The position numbers and the translations under genes were made by a program. From Candidatus Rubrivivax defluviihabitans (GTDB lineage: Bacteria; Pseudomonadota; Gammaproteobacteria; Burkholderiales; Burkholderiaceae_C): a stretch of DNA of 64,000 nt. Shown here one piece after another: positions 9,349 to 17,931 of this stretch (position 1 is its first letter; each line of letters begins with the position of its first letter). The notes under the pieces are model-generated. The model worked only from the letters and a program-made list of their open reading frames with translations. It searched no databases and had not been told where the DNA came from. Location: NCBI GenBank assembly GCA_016709385.1, contig JADJMW010000025.1:124001-188000 (forward strand). Reading direction: 5' to 3'.

Positions 9349-10029
9349 TCAGCTGGCGAGACGCTGCAATGCCGGCTCGAGATGCTCGGTGGGCAGCCGC
9401 TTGAAGCCCGAGCGTGCGTAGCGCTGCAGGCGGCCGACGAGCAGCGCCGTGAGCGCCGAGGCCAGTGCCTGCGCGTCGACGGTGGGCGTGGCCGAACCCG
9501 CGGCTTCGGCTGCCTGGCGCAGGCTCTGGCGCAGCTGCGACTCCACGCGGTCGAAGAACTGGCCCATGCGCGCGGTCAGCCGTTCGTGCTCGAACACCAG
9601 CGCGTCGCCCACCATGACGCGCGTCATGCCGGGGTTGCGCTCACCGAATTGCAGCACCACGGTGGCGATCTTCTGCGCCTGGGACGCGCCCGACGGTTCA
9701 CGTTCGACGATCTGGTTGACGAGCGTGAAGATGCTGGTCTCGATGAATTCGATCAGCCCCTCGAACATCTGCGCCTTGCTCGCGAAGTGGCGGTACAGCG
9801 CGGCCTCGCTCACTTCCAGCCGGGCGGCCAGTGCAGCGGTGGTGACACGCTCAGCGCCCGGCTGTTCGAGCATCAGCGCCAGCGTCTGCAGGATCTGCAC
9901 GCGGCGCTCGCCGGGGCGCGGGCGCTTGCGGACGGCGACCGGATCGCCGGGCGCGGCGCCGTTCTCGGCGGCAGGCGTGTCGAGCGTCTCGCCTTCGACC
10001 GGGTTCTGTGCTTCGGGGCTGGCGGTCAC
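9349..10029 (-). CDS. slmA: Nucleoid occlusion factor SlmA (TetR family)
   Basis: DNA-binding inhibitor of FtsZ assembly over the nucleoid. 226 aa from a GTG at 10029; a longer GTG start at 10071 is possible. A Pro/Ala-rich leader precedes RKRPRPGERRVQILQTLA, then a TetR helix-turn-helix (about 63-82, TTAALAARLEVSEAALYRHF). The SKAQMFEGLIEFIE segment and the C-terminal regulatory domain match SlmA of Burkholderiales, where it sits next to argB and a HAD nucleotidase as here. No Shine-Dalgarno is clear for either start. Confidence 0.85.
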   Translation of the reverse strand: MTASPEAQNPVEGETLDTPAAENGAAPGDPVAVRKRPRPGERRVQILQTLALMLEQPGAERVTTAALAARLEVSEAALYRHFASKAQMFEGLIEFIETSIFTLVNQIVEREPSGASQAQKIATVVLQFGERNPGMTRVMVGDALVFEHERLTARMGQFFDRVESQLRQSLRQAAEAAGSATPTVDAQALASALTALLVGRLQRYARSGFKRLPTEHLEPALQRLAS

Positions 10030-10171
10030 GAGTGTCGGTGGGCGAAGGGGGCTCGGCACATTCTGGCACACGCCCCGCGGGGCCTTTGGTGCAGGTAAAC
10101 ACTGACATTCCAGCCCGTGCGCTGGGCCGGAAAACCGATCCGGTGGCGGCCCGAAGAGGCTTGCGCGGGCT

Positions 10172-10822
10172 TCAGCGCAGCAACTGGCGCAGCGCCCCGA
10201 CGCGCCGGTCCACGCCCGCGGCTGGCCGCAGTCCGGGCCGGAAGCGGCGCATCCACACCGTGCCCATGCCCAGGCGCCGCGCGGCCTTCAGGTGGCCCAG
10301 GGTGTCTTCCACCAGCACGCATTGCGCCGGGTGCACGCGCAGCCGCGCCGCCAGCCGGCGCAGCATGCGGGCGTCGGGCTTGGGCCGCAGCTGCCCGAAC
10401 ATGTGCATGTCCTCGATGGTGACGATCTGCTGGAACCAGCGCGCGATGCCCAGCACGCCGAGCACGCGGGCGGTGTAGGCCGCCGGCGCGTTGGTCAGCA
10501 GCACCTTGCGCCCGCGCAGGCGCTGCAGCGCGGCCAGGTCGTGGCGGTGGCCGCGCACGCGGGCCTCCAGCCCGGGCAGTTGGTGCGTCTCGTGCAGGAA
10601 GTGGCCGGCGTCGACGCCGTGGTGGCGGATCAGCCCCAGCAGCGTGGCGCCGTAGCGATGCCAGTAGCGGCGGCGCAGCGCATTCGACTGCTCGTGCGTC
10701 AGGCCCAGGTGCTGCTGGATATACGCCCCCATGGCCTGGTGGATGCCCGGCATGCTGGCGTACGACGCGTCGTGCAGGGTGTCATCCAGGTCGAACAGCC
10801 AGACCGTGCCCGGGCCGCGCAT
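10172..10822 (-). CDS. HAD-superfamily pyrimidine 5'-nucleotidase-like hydrolase
   Basis: 216 aa. HAD motif I is F-D11-L-D13-D-T at the N-terminus, motif II is LLTNAP, motif III is the K of RPKPDARM, and motif IV lies in VLVEDTLGHLKAA. The helical cap after motif I matches the SDT1/phosphoglycolate-phosphatase-like pyrimidine 5'-nucleotidase group. It starts directly after the argB stop (1 base apart) and is transcribed with argB; slmA follows after about 140 bases. Confidence 0.85.
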   Translation of the reverse strand: MRGPGTVWLFDLDDTLHDASYASMPGIHQAMGAYIQQHLGLTHEQSNALRRRYWHRYGATLLGLIRHHGVDAGHFLHETHQLPGLEARVRGHRHDLAALQRLRGRKVLLTNAPAAYTARVLGVLGIARWFQQIVTIEDMHMFGQLRPKPDARMLRRLAARLRVHPAQCVLVEDTLGHLKAARRLGMGTVWMRRFRPGLRPAAGVDRRVGALRQLLR

Positions 10823-10823
10823 C

Positions 10824-11729
10824 TCAATGCGAGCGGATCATCGTGCCGTAGGCCTGGTCGGTCAGGATCTCCAGCAGCATGGCGTGCGGCACGCGGCCGT
10901 CGATGATGTGCACGGCGTTGACGCCGCTCTTGGCCGCGTCGAGCGCGCCGCTGATCTTGGGCAGCATGCCGCCGCTGATGGTGCCGTCCGCGAACAGTTC
11001 GTCGATCTCGCGCGCGCTCAGGTTGGTGAGCAGCTGGCCCGACTTGTCCAGCACGCCCGGCGTGTTGGTCAGCAGCATCAGCTTCTCGGCCTTCAGCACG
11101 GTGGCCAGCTTGCTGGCCACGAGGTCGGCGTTGATGTTGTAGCTTTCGTTCTGCTCGCCGAAGCCGATGGGGCTGATGACCGGGATGAAGCGGTCGTCCT
11201 GCAGCGCCTGCACCACGCCGGGGTCGATGGCGGTGATCTCGCCCACCTGGCCCACGTCGTGTTCGACGGCGGGGTCGTTCTTGTCCAGCATCTTCAGCTT
11301 GCGCGCGCGGATCAGCCCGCCGTCGCGCCCGGTCAGGCCCACCGCCTTGCCGCCGGCGGCATTGATGAGGCCCACGATGTCCTGCTGCACCTGCCCGGCC
11401 AGCACCCACTCCACCACTTCCATGGTTTCCTCGTCGGTGACGCGCATGCCCTGGATGAAGGTGCCCTTCTTGCCCAGCCGGGTGAGCGCCTCGTCGATCT
11501 GCGGCCCGCCGCCGTGCACCACGATCGGGTTCATGCCCACCAGCTTGAGCAGCACGATGTCCTCGGCGAAGTCCTGCTGCAGCGCCGGGTCGGTCATGGC
11601 ATTGCCGCCGTACTTGATGACCAGCGTCTTGCCGTGGAAACGACGGATGTAGGGCAGCGCCTGGGCCAGGATCTCGGCCTGGTCGCGCGGCGTGATGTGG
11701 CCCAGGTCGTGGTCGGTGGGAGCGGTCAT
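10824..11729 (-). CDS. argB: Acetylglutamate kinase ArgB
   Basis: Phosphorylates N-acetyl-L-glutamate in arginine synthesis; in organisms with this form it is usually the arginine-inhibited step. 301 aa from the ATG at 11729. Amino-acid kinase motifs are present: K39-YGGNAM, VVHGGGPQI near 74, and NADLVASKLA and GGMLPKI toward the C-terminus. A longer in-frame start at 12047 would read antisense through the divergent copper-protein gene and is rejected. First gene of the leftward run. Confidence 0.96.
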   Translation of the reverse strand: MTAPTDHDLGHITPRDQAEILAQALPYIRRFHGKTLVIKYGGNAMTDPALQQDFAEDIVLLKLVGMNPIVVHGGGPQIDEALTRLGKKGTFIQGMRVTDEETMEVVEWVLAGQVQQDIVGLINAAGGKAVGLTGRDGGLIRARKLKMLDKNDPAVEHDVGQVGEITAIDPGVVQALQDDRFIPVISPIGFGEQNESYNINADLVASKLATVLKAEKLMLLTNTPGVLDKSGQLLTNLSAREIDELFADGTISGGMLPKISGALDAAKSGVNAVHIIDGRVPHAMLLEILTDQAYGTMIRSH

Positions 11730-11758
11730 GGCGGCTTGGGGGAGCGTCGGGAGGGCAG

Positions 11759-11764
11759 ATTGTA
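11759..11764 (-). promoter_or_regulatory. argB: Possible -10 element for argB
   Basis: On the minus strand the hexamer TACAAT lies about 30 bases before the argB ATG, in the 129-base gap between argB and the divergent copper-protein gene. It is one mismatch from TATAAT. The best -35 candidate (TTCCAG) is spaced too far, so only the -10 is supported. It would drive the argB-to-tatC leftward run. Confidence 0.35.
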
Positions 11765-11858
11765 GGAAACTGGGGTGGCCGCGCCTGGAACTAGCAGACG
11801 GCGGCGGAGTCTCACCGCCTTGTTCGTTCACCTCCAAGACACCCGGGAATTCCGTTCC

Positions 11859-12143
11859 ATGCGCAAGCCCCTGATCCTCATCGCTGCCCTGGCCACCACG
11901 ACGCTGGCGCTGGCGCAGGCGCCCATGGCCAACGGCGAGGTCACCAAGCTCGACAAGGCCAATGCCCGCATCACCCTGAAGCACGGCGAGATCAAGAGCC
12001 TGGACATGCCGCCCATGACCATGGCCTACCGCGTGCGCTCGCCGCAACTGCTGGAGGGCGTGGCCGTGGGCGATCGTGTGCGCTTCACGGCCGAGCGCAT
12101 CGACGGCAACTACACCGTCACCGCGCTTTCGAAGGCACCCTGA
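11859..12143 (+). CDS. Periplasmic copper-binding protein, CusF-like
   Basis: 94 aa with a Sec signal peptide (MRKPLILIAALATTTLALAQ, about 20 residues). The remaining small domain matches the CusF/CopK-like OB fold. The Cu(I)/Ag(I) site lines up as H42, M53 and M55 in KHGEIKSLDMPPMTMAY, but the Trp that caps the metal in E. coli CusF is replaced by M50. No cusCBA efflux genes are nearby, so it is more likely a stand-alone periplasmic metal chaperone or sponge. A longer start at 11775 has no signal peptide and is rejected. Confidence 0.85.
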   Translation: MRKPLILIAALATTTLALAQAPMANGEVTKLDKANARITLKHGEIKSLDMPPMTMAYRVRSPQLLEGVAVGDRVRFTAERIDGNYTVTALSKAP

Positions 12144-12234
12144 GGGGCCGGCGACAGGCGGCGTCGCCGGCGCGACGGCAGGCCAGGCCGCCTGCCCCTA
12201 CCATCGGCGGCTTCGCCCCCTTTTCGGAGCCGCC

Positions 12235-13305
12235 ATGACCAGCACCTTGTCTTCCCTCGTCAACCATCAGGTCCGCTTGGCCTCGCGCCCGGTGGGGTTG
12301 CCCAACGCCGACAACTGGCAGTTCAGCAGCGAGCCGGTGGCCGAGCCGGGCGCGGGCGGCGTGCTGGTGAAGACGCTGGCGCTGTCTCTGGATCCCGCCA
12401 TGCGCGGCTGGATGAACGAGGGCAAGAGCTATATCCCTCCCGTGGGCATCGGCGAGGTCATGCGCGCTGGTGGCGTGGGCGTGGTCATCGCCTCGCAGCA
12501 CCCGGATTTCGCCGTCGGCGACCACGTGGCCGGCGGCGCCGGCGTGCAGGAATACTTTTCCGTGGCCGGCGACCAGATCCAGCGCAGCGGCCTGAGCAGG
12601 ATCGACCTGCGGCTGGGCACCCTCACGCAATGGCTGAACGTGCTGGGCATGCCCGGCATGACGGCTTATTTCGGACTCATGGACGTCGGCCAGCCGCAGC
12701 CCGGCGACACCGTCGTCGTCTCGGGTGCGGCCGGGGCCGTCGGCCAGACGGTGGGGCAGCTGGCGAAGATCTTGGGCTGCCGCGTCGTCGGCATCGCCGG
12801 CGGCCCGGCCAAGTGCGAGTGGGTGGTGCGCGAACTCGGCTTCGATGCCTGCATCGACTACAAGGCGCCGCCGCCCCCCGGGGCCGGCCGCTGGGACCCG
12901 GTCGGCGTTGGCCTGAAGCAGCACTGCCCGAAGGGCGTGGACGTGTATTTCGACAATGTCGGCGGCGACATCCTCGACGCCGTGCTGGCCCGGCTGGCGC
13001 GCGGCGCGCGCATCGTCGTCTGCGGCGCCATCAGCCAGTACAACAACACCACGGCGGTGCAGGGGCCGAAGAACTACCTGAGCCTGCTGGTGAATCGGGC
13101 GCGCATGCAGGGCATGGTGGTCTTCGACTATGCCGGTCGCTACCCGCAGGCCGTGGCCGAACTGGCCGTCTACCTGAAGGACGGCCGCATGAAGAGCCGC
13201 GAAGACGTGGTCGAAGGCGGCGTGGCCGCATTCCCGGAAGCGCTGAACAGGCTGTTCAGCGGCCGGAATTTCGGCAAGCTGGTGCTGCAGGTCGCCGAAG
13301 CGTAG
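12235..13305 (+). CDS. NADP-dependent MDR oxidoreductase, CurA/leukotriene B4 dehydrogenase-like
   Basis: 356 aa. Zinc-free medium-chain dehydrogenase: GroES-like N-terminal half, then a Rossmann fold with VSGAAGAVGQTVGQLAK and the NADP-binding DVYFDNVGGDILD, CGAISQYN segments. This is the prostaglandin reductase/2-alkenal reductase (YncB, CurA) group, which reduces alpha,beta-unsaturated aldehydes and ketones with NADPH. The ATG at 12235 is used; an extension to 12076 overlaps the copper gene. It stands alone, with about 90 and 180 bases of non-coding DNA on either side. Confidence 0.9.
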   Translation: MTSTLSSLVNHQVRLASRPVGLPNADNWQFSSEPVAEPGAGGVLVKTLALSLDPAMRGWMNEGKSYIPPVGIGEVMRAGGVGVVIASQHPDFAVGDHVAGGAGVQEYFSVAGDQIQRSGLSRIDLRLGTLTQWLNVLGMPGMTAYFGLMDVGQPQPGDTVVVSGAAGAVGQTVGQLAKILGCRVVGIAGGPAKCEWVVRELGFDACIDYKAPPPPGAGRWDPVGVGLKQHCPKGVDVYFDNVGGDILDAVLARLARGARIVVCGAISQYNNTTAVQGPKNYLSLLVNRARMQGMVVFDYAGRYPQAVAELAVYLKDGRMKSREDVVEGGVAAFPEALNRLFSGRNFGKLVLQVAEA

Positions 13306-13488
13306 AACAGCCTGCCGGCGGCCCGCTCGGCCGCTGTCCAGACCGGCTGGCCGAGGTCGACGACGTCTTGCACCGGGTTGTGCAGATCGGCATCCTTCGG
13401 TCCGTGCAACATCGCCGCATTGGCCGTGTCGCGCCCGGTCGCCGGGTATTTCGTCCCCCTGCTATCTCGACCGTCGAAGGGTGACCCG

Positions 13489-14136
13489 ATGAGATGGATG
13501 CTGCGAATCCCGATCTCGCGCCTGCTGGCCGCCAGCCTCGTGGCGACACTGGCAGGCTGCGCGACGACCCAGATGACGGCCGAGTGGCGGAACCCCGCGT
13601 TCGACGCCGCTTCGCTGAAGGGCGGGCGCGTGCTGGTGGTGTGCCGGGCGCCCGACGAAGCCGTGCGGCGCGGGTGCGAGGACCAGTGGTCGAACCAGCT
13701 CGGTGCGCGCGGCATCGTTGCCGTGCGCAGCTATTCGATCCCCGGATTTCCCTGGGCCAGCCCGGATGCGTCAGAAGAGATGAAGGCCGCGCTGCGGGCC
13801 AGCGGTGTCGCCACGCTCGCCAGCATGTCGCTGTATGCCGGCGGCGTGGCCGTGGTGAATCCGGGGGCGCAGGTCGGCGTCGGTATCAGTGCAGGCAGCG
13901 GCGGTGGTCATCGCGGCGGTGGCTTCAGCGTCGGTGGCATCGGCATCAGCTTCCCGATCGGCGGCGCGACGGCGGCACAGAGCCTGGCCGCGAGTTCGTC
14001 GCTGACGGCCGTGGCGCAGGGCACGCTGGTCTGGTCCGGCAGCGCCAGCACGCCGGCATCGGGCGATATCCTCGCGCAGGTGGGCGCGCTGACGCAGGTC
14101 ACGATCGAGGCGATACAGCGCGTCGGGCTGATCTAG
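13489..14136 (+). CDS. Putative lipoprotein of unknown function
   Basis: 215 aa. The N-terminus has a lipoprotein signal peptide with lipobox L-A-G-C24, so the mature protein is lipid-anchored. The fold is not recognised with confidence; the start of the mature part (MTAEWRNPAFDAASLKGGRVLVV) and a later Ser/Thr-rich stretch loosely resemble DUF4136-type lipoproteins. A glycine-rich patch (GISAGSGGGHRGGGFSVGG) near residues 130-150 may be a flexible surface loop. It is convergent with the secreted metalloprotease gene. Confidence 0.75.
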   Translation: MRWMLRIPISRLLAASLVATLAGCATTQMTAEWRNPAFDAASLKGGRVLVVCRAPDEAVRRGCEDQWSNQLGARGIVAVRSYSIPGFPWASPDASEEMKAALRASGVATLASMSLYAGGVAVVNPGAQVGVGISAGSGGGHRGGGFSVGGIGISFPIGGATAAQSLAASSSLTAVAQGTLVWSGSASTPASGDILAQVGALTQVTIEAIQRVGLI

Positions 14137-14243
14137 GCCGCCCTTCCAACTCGCGCGGCGCACCGTCGAGCAGGGGCTTGGGATGGGCCGGCGCCGCCGC
14201 CTGGACCCTGGCGCGCCCGGCCCTCACGCTCACCCTCTCCCCA

Positions 14244-14271
14244 GCCCCGCTCTCGCAGGCGGGACCGGGGC
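14244..14271. terminator. GC-rich inverted repeat between convergent genes
   Basis: GCCCCG (14244-14249) pairs with CGGGGC (14266-14271) across a 16-base loop, in the 139-base gap between the lipoprotein gene and the convergent metalloprotease gene. The surrounding CTCACCCTCTCCCC text resembles dispersed GC-rich repeats common between convergent genes in Burkholderiales. No T-tract is present, so terminator function is only a suggestion. Confidence 0.25.
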
Positions 14272-14275
14272 GGGA

Positions 14276-16303
14276 TCAGCGCGAGATCGAATCGCTGGTT
14301 TCCGTATTCAGCGCCGGCGCGTAGCTGTAGCCGTTCAGCGTCGCGCCCTTGACGGTGAAGACGAAGCTGCCGCTCTTGCTGCGCGTGCTCGGCGAGCTGA
14401 AGCGGGCCATACCCGCGCCGTCGGTCGTTGCGCTCGAAGTCCGCGACACGATGCCGCTCCAGGAGCCGGACAGGCTGGCACCGACGACGGGCCGACCCTC
14501 GGCGTCGAGCAGCTTCACCGCGGCGCTGGCCTGCGCGCTGCCGTTCTTCGCCACTTTCAGGCCCATGTCGATGTCGGCCACGCGCATCGTCGCCAGCGTC
14601 ACCGGCAGGTCGACGGTGACCGTGACACTGCTCGTCGCGCTCAGGCCGCTGTCGTCGGTGACGAGCAGCTCGACCGCATAGCTGCCGGGGGTCGTGTAGA
14701 CGTGCGACGAGGTGACGCCGCTGCCGGAGGAGGCGTCGCCGAAGGTCCAGGCGTAGCCGACGATGCTGCCATCGGCGTCGCTGGAGCCGGCGCCCGAGAA
14801 CGACACCGTCAGCGGCGCCGTGCCGCGCAGCGTGGACGCCGTGATCACGCCGACCGGCGCCTGGCTGCCTGAGGCCGGCACGCTGGCGCTGACGCCGTAG
14901 TGGCCGACACTGCCGTAGTTCGTGTAGCCGGTGCCCAGCGGGTCGCCCTTGCCGGCACCCTGCACCGACAGGTAGTAGGCGCCCGCGGACGGCAACGTGA
15001 CGCTGAAGCTCGCGCCCAGCGCGTCGACCGGGTTGACGCTGGCCAACAGCGTGCCGGCGGCATCGCGCAAGGTCACCCAGGCATCGAGGTTGGCCGACCG
15101 TGCGGCCGGCGCGATGCTGAAGGTGGCGGTGCCGGCGCCCGCCGAGAAGGCGAATGTGTCGACGTCGCTCGGCCGCTCGATGACGCCAGAGGCGGACAGG
15201 TCGGTGATCCCGTTGCTGCTGGCGCCGCCGACTACCGTGGCGGTGCCGGCACTATTGCCGTGGTCGTCGGCACGCAGCGGCAGGCCGTTGGACTGCATCA
15301 CGGCATAGTCGTCCTGCACATTGTTGGCGGTGGCGTACTCACCCTTGCTCCACTGCACCAGGGACTGGTAGTAGCCGACGCCCATGATCGGTGCCCAGCC
15401 GGTGGCGCCGCTGCCGTGCCCCTGGTAGTAGCCGCCGCCCGAATAGCCGTCGTGGCCCAGGCCCATGTTGTGTCCCGCCTCGTGCGAGATCGCCTCGGCG
15501 ACATATTTCTCGTTGCCGCTGCCCAGCGCGTCGTAGAACACCAGCGCCGGTTTGTGGAAGTCGCTGGTGTCGTCGAAGATGCCCACATAGGCGACGCCGC
15601 CGCAGCTGCAGTTGTAGACGCCGGTGCGCTGGGTGATCAGCACGGTGGTGCCGAAGACGGTGTCGGCCGAGCCGCTGCGCGTGATCTGGTCGAGCGGCAC
15701 CGCCTCGGTGGTGACGTCGACGTCGAAGGCCGAGTAATCCTCGGCCACGCGCTGCCAGATGTATTGGATGCGCTGCAGCTCGGCGGTCGAGAAGCTGTAG
15801 GGCATGCCGTCGAGGTCGAAAGGCAGCGCGGTGATGCTGCCGCTGCTGCCGTTCCAGGCCGTATTGGTCAGCGTGGCGCCCTTGAAATTGAGATGGATCG
15901 TGCGCTTCGCGCCCGGGCGGCTGTGCAGCAGGAAGGTCTGCTCCAGTGGCGCCAGGCTGCCATCCAGCGCGCCGGTGCTGGCGGCCGGGGCCGGGGTGGC
16001 CGGCAGCGGCTGGTCCAGTTCGTCGACGACGAACAGCCGGCCGCGCCGGTCCAGGCGCAGCGTGCGGTCCTTCAGCAGCATGGCCTTGAATTCGTCGGCG
16101 GATTTGCCGTACCAGGCGGCGACCTCGGGCAGCCGTGTGCCCAGCGAGTCGATGGCGCGCTGGCCGCCGGAGGCGCGGTCGGGCAGGGTGAGCTGTGGGA
16201 ACGGCGGCTTGGCGGCGTGCGGCACGGCAGGCTGCGCCCAGGCCGCGCCGCCCAGGACCAGGGCCAGCCATAGCGGGCCGACCAGCTTCAGGAAACGATT
16301 CAT
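14276..16303 (-). CDS. Secreted zinc metalloprotease with PPC and PKD domains
   Basis: 675 aa from the ATG at 16303, with a GGAG-type ribosome site upstream. A Sec signal peptide occupies about 1-23, followed by a propeptide-like region. The catalytic domain carries the metzincin motif HEAGHNMGLGHD at 274-285, with three His ligands and the catalytic Glu, and a downstream Met-turn candidate (APIMGVGY). Next come a PPC-type beta domain (about 360-460), a PKD domain (about 480-560, YAWTFGD core) and a C-terminal Ig-like domain. The architecture suggests an extracellular protease, plausibly a T2SS substrate. A probable c-di-GMP riboswitch precedes it. Confidence 0.9.
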   Translation of the reverse strand: MNRFLKLVGPLWLALVLGGAAWAQPAVPHAAKPPFPQLTLPDRASGGQRAIDSLGTRLPEVAAWYGKSADEFKAMLLKDRTLRLDRRGRLFVVDELDQPLPATPAPAASTGALDGSLAPLEQTFLLHSRPGAKRTIHLNFKGATLTNTAWNGSSGSITALPFDLDGMPYSFSTAELQRIQYIWQRVAEDYSAFDVDVTTEAVPLDQITRSGSADTVFGTTVLITQRTGVYNCSCGGVAYVGIFDDTSDFHKPALVFYDALGSGNEKYVAEAISHEAGHNMGLGHDGYSGGGYYQGHGSGATGWAPIMGVGYYQSLVQWSKGEYATANNVQDDYAVMQSNGLPLRADDHGNSAGTATVVGGASSNGITDLSASGVIERPSDVDTFAFSAGAGTATFSIAPAARSANLDAWVTLRDAAGTLLASVNPVDALGASFSVTLPSAGAYYLSVQGAGKGDPLGTGYTNYGSVGHYGVSASVPASGSQAPVGVITASTLRGTAPLTVSFSGAGSSDADGSIVGYAWTFGDASSGSGVTSSHVYTTPGSYAVELLVTDDSGLSATSSVTVTVDLPVTLATMRVADIDMGLKVAKNGSAQASAAVKLLDAEGRPVVGASLSGSWSGIVSRTSSATTDGAGMARFSSPSTRSKSGSFVFTVKGATLNGYSYAPALNTETSDSISR

Positions 16304-16370
16304 CTTTGGCTCTCCAACGGACCCGGGTGACATCGGCCAGTGGGAGCAGCGGCAGTCCGGGGCGGGCTGC

Positions 16371-16462
16371 CGGCAGTCCCGCTGTCGTTGCTGCCGCAGG
16401 GACTGCGACCGCTTTAGACCGGAAACTTTGCGACCCCGGCTTTCGCGCGGGTGTGCCGATAG
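16371..16462 (-). ncRNA. Probable cyclic-di-GMP-I (GEMM-I) riboswitch
   Basis: On the minus strand, 68 bases before the metalloprotease ATG. In RNA order: GGCACACC, then a hairpin CCCG-C-GC-GAAA-GC-CGGG with the GAAA tetraloop (16441-16451 and 16435-16440), then G-U-CGCAAAG (16426-16434), UUUCCGGUCUAAAGC (16411-16425), and a stem GCAGUCCC/GGGACUGC (16399-16406 with 16373-16380). This matches the GEMM-I core as known from Vibrio Vc2: GGCAAACC, GAAA-capped stem, ACGCAAAG, UCCGG-x-CUAAA. Binding of c-di-GMP would control the protease gene. A further GC-rich hairpin follows before the start codon as a possible expression platform. Confidence 0.8.
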
Positions 16463-16557
16463 GGGAATGCTAGGGGCACGCGCAGCGCGCGTGGGGAACG
16501 ATTACCGGGCGTTACTGCGCCTGCGTCCTCGTTACGCCCGGGCCGCGAGCGACCGCC

Positions 16558-17817
16558 TCAGGCGAACTTGCGCCGCATGGCGCGCGCGAAGTCGTGCAGG
16601 AAATGCGCCACCAGGGCGCGCAAGGGGCTCATCCCGGGCTGGGGTGCCAGGCCTGCGCCCAGGCGCTCGATCTGGTGGTAGTACCAACCGGCCTGGGCCT
16701 GGTTGTTGAGGGCCCGCATGGCGCTGAAGCGGCTGTTGGGGCCCAGCCATCCCTTGCCGAGCACCAGGCGATCCTCGGGCACGGGCAGGCGCGTCATCTG
16801 GCCCGCCAACATCCGGGCCGGGAAGTCGGGGTCCAGGCAGAACGGGCGCGCCAGGCCGATCATGTCGGTGTGCCCGCCCGCCAGCGCCGCCTCCATGCCG
16901 GCCAGCGTGCGGAAGCCGCCGGTGACCATGATGGGCATGCGCGCCACGGCCTTGATGGACTTGGCGTATTCGAGAAACATGGCCTCGCGCTCACGCGTGC
17001 TGTCGCGTACCTCGGCTGCATCGTGCTGCCTGAAGAATTCGAGTTGCTCGTAGGTGCCGCCCGAGACTTCGAGCAGGTCGACGCCGGCGTCGTTCAGCCA
17101 TTGCACCACCTGCACGCTTTCCTCCAGCGTGAACCCACCCTTGACGAAGTCCGAGGAGTTCAGCTTGACGGAAATCGGGGTGGCCGGCCCCACCCGAGCC
17201 CGGACCGCGTGGACGACCTCCAGCAACAGGCGGGCCCGGTTGGCCAGCGAACCGCCCCAGCGGTCCTGTCGCAAGTTGGTGCGCGGCGAGAGAAACTGCG
17301 ACAGCAGGTAGCCGTGCGCTGCGTGGATCTGAACGCCATCGAAGCCCGCGGCCTTGACCAGCCCGGCCGTGTGGGCAAAGCGCTGGACGATGTCCTGGAG
17401 GTCGGCCTCGGTGGCCGCGCGCGGTGCGCCGAAGTTGCCCGCCAGCTGCAACTGCACTTCCGAGGGCGCCAGGGGCTTCAGGTTGACCAGCCGCGGGCAC
17501 TGCCGGCCCGGATGGCTGATCTGGGCCCACAGCTGGCTGCCGCCGGCATGCACGGCGGCAGCCCAGGCGCGCAACTGCGCCGCGCCCGATTCGTCCTCGA
17601 CCACGACGTTGCCCGAGCGCTCCAGGTAGCGCCGGTCGATCATGATGTTGCCGCTGAGCTGTATCGCCGCTCCGCTGCGTGCCCAGGTGGTGTACAGGCG
17701 CTGGAGCGCCGCCGTCGCATGGTCGTGCGCGTCGGCCAGGCCTTCGGTCATGGCCGACTTGCAGAGGCGGTTGGCGACCCGGTGGCCGCAGGGCAGGGTC
17801 AGGGCTTGTTCGATCAT
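16558..17817 (-). CDS. NADH:flavin oxidoreductase, Old Yellow Enzyme family
   Basis: 419 aa from the ATG at 17817 (a GTG two codons upstream is possible). An FMN-binding TIM barrel: RLCKSAMTEGLAD at the start of the barrel, QISHPGRQ, FDGVQIHAAHGYLLSQFLSP with the active-site His pair, KLNSSDF and the phosphate-binding IMVTGGFRT. There is no C-terminal Fe-S/NAD domain, so this is the short NemA-like or YqjM-like type acting on enones or nitro compounds. Upstream are cti and the acyl-CoA reductase on the same strand but separated by about 110 bases. Confidence 0.88.
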   Translation of the reverse strand: MIEQALTLPCGHRVANRLCKSAMTEGLADAHDHATAALQRLYTTWARSGAAIQLSGNIMIDRRYLERSGNVVVEDESGAAQLRAWAAAVHAGGSQLWAQISHPGRQCPRLVNLKPLAPSEVQLQLAGNFGAPRAATEADLQDIVQRFAHTAGLVKAAGFDGVQIHAAHGYLLSQFLSPRTNLRQDRWGGSLANRARLLLEVVHAVRARVGPATPISVKLNSSDFVKGGFTLEESVQVVQWLNDAGVDLLEVSGGTYEQLEFFRQHDAAEVRDSTREREAMFLEYAKSIKAVARMPIMVTGGFRTLAGMEAALAGGHTDMIGLARPFCLDPDFPARMLAGQMTRLPVPEDRLVLGKGWLGPNSRFSAMRALNNQAQAGWYYHQIERLGAGLAPQPGMSPLRALVAHFLHDFARAMRRKFA

Positions 17818-17931
17818 GGGCACGACTGCGGGAAGGATTCGTCACTGGCCGGCGGCATCGGCCGCTGTCGTCCGGCGCGCCCGGCATCCAGCCCGCCCAT
17901 GCCACACGGGTTTCCTATGGCAAGGGGGTCC

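Noticed and set aside
11730..12047. Extended ArgB start at 12047
   Set aside because: The extra 106 residues run antisense to the CusF-like gene and lack family similarity.
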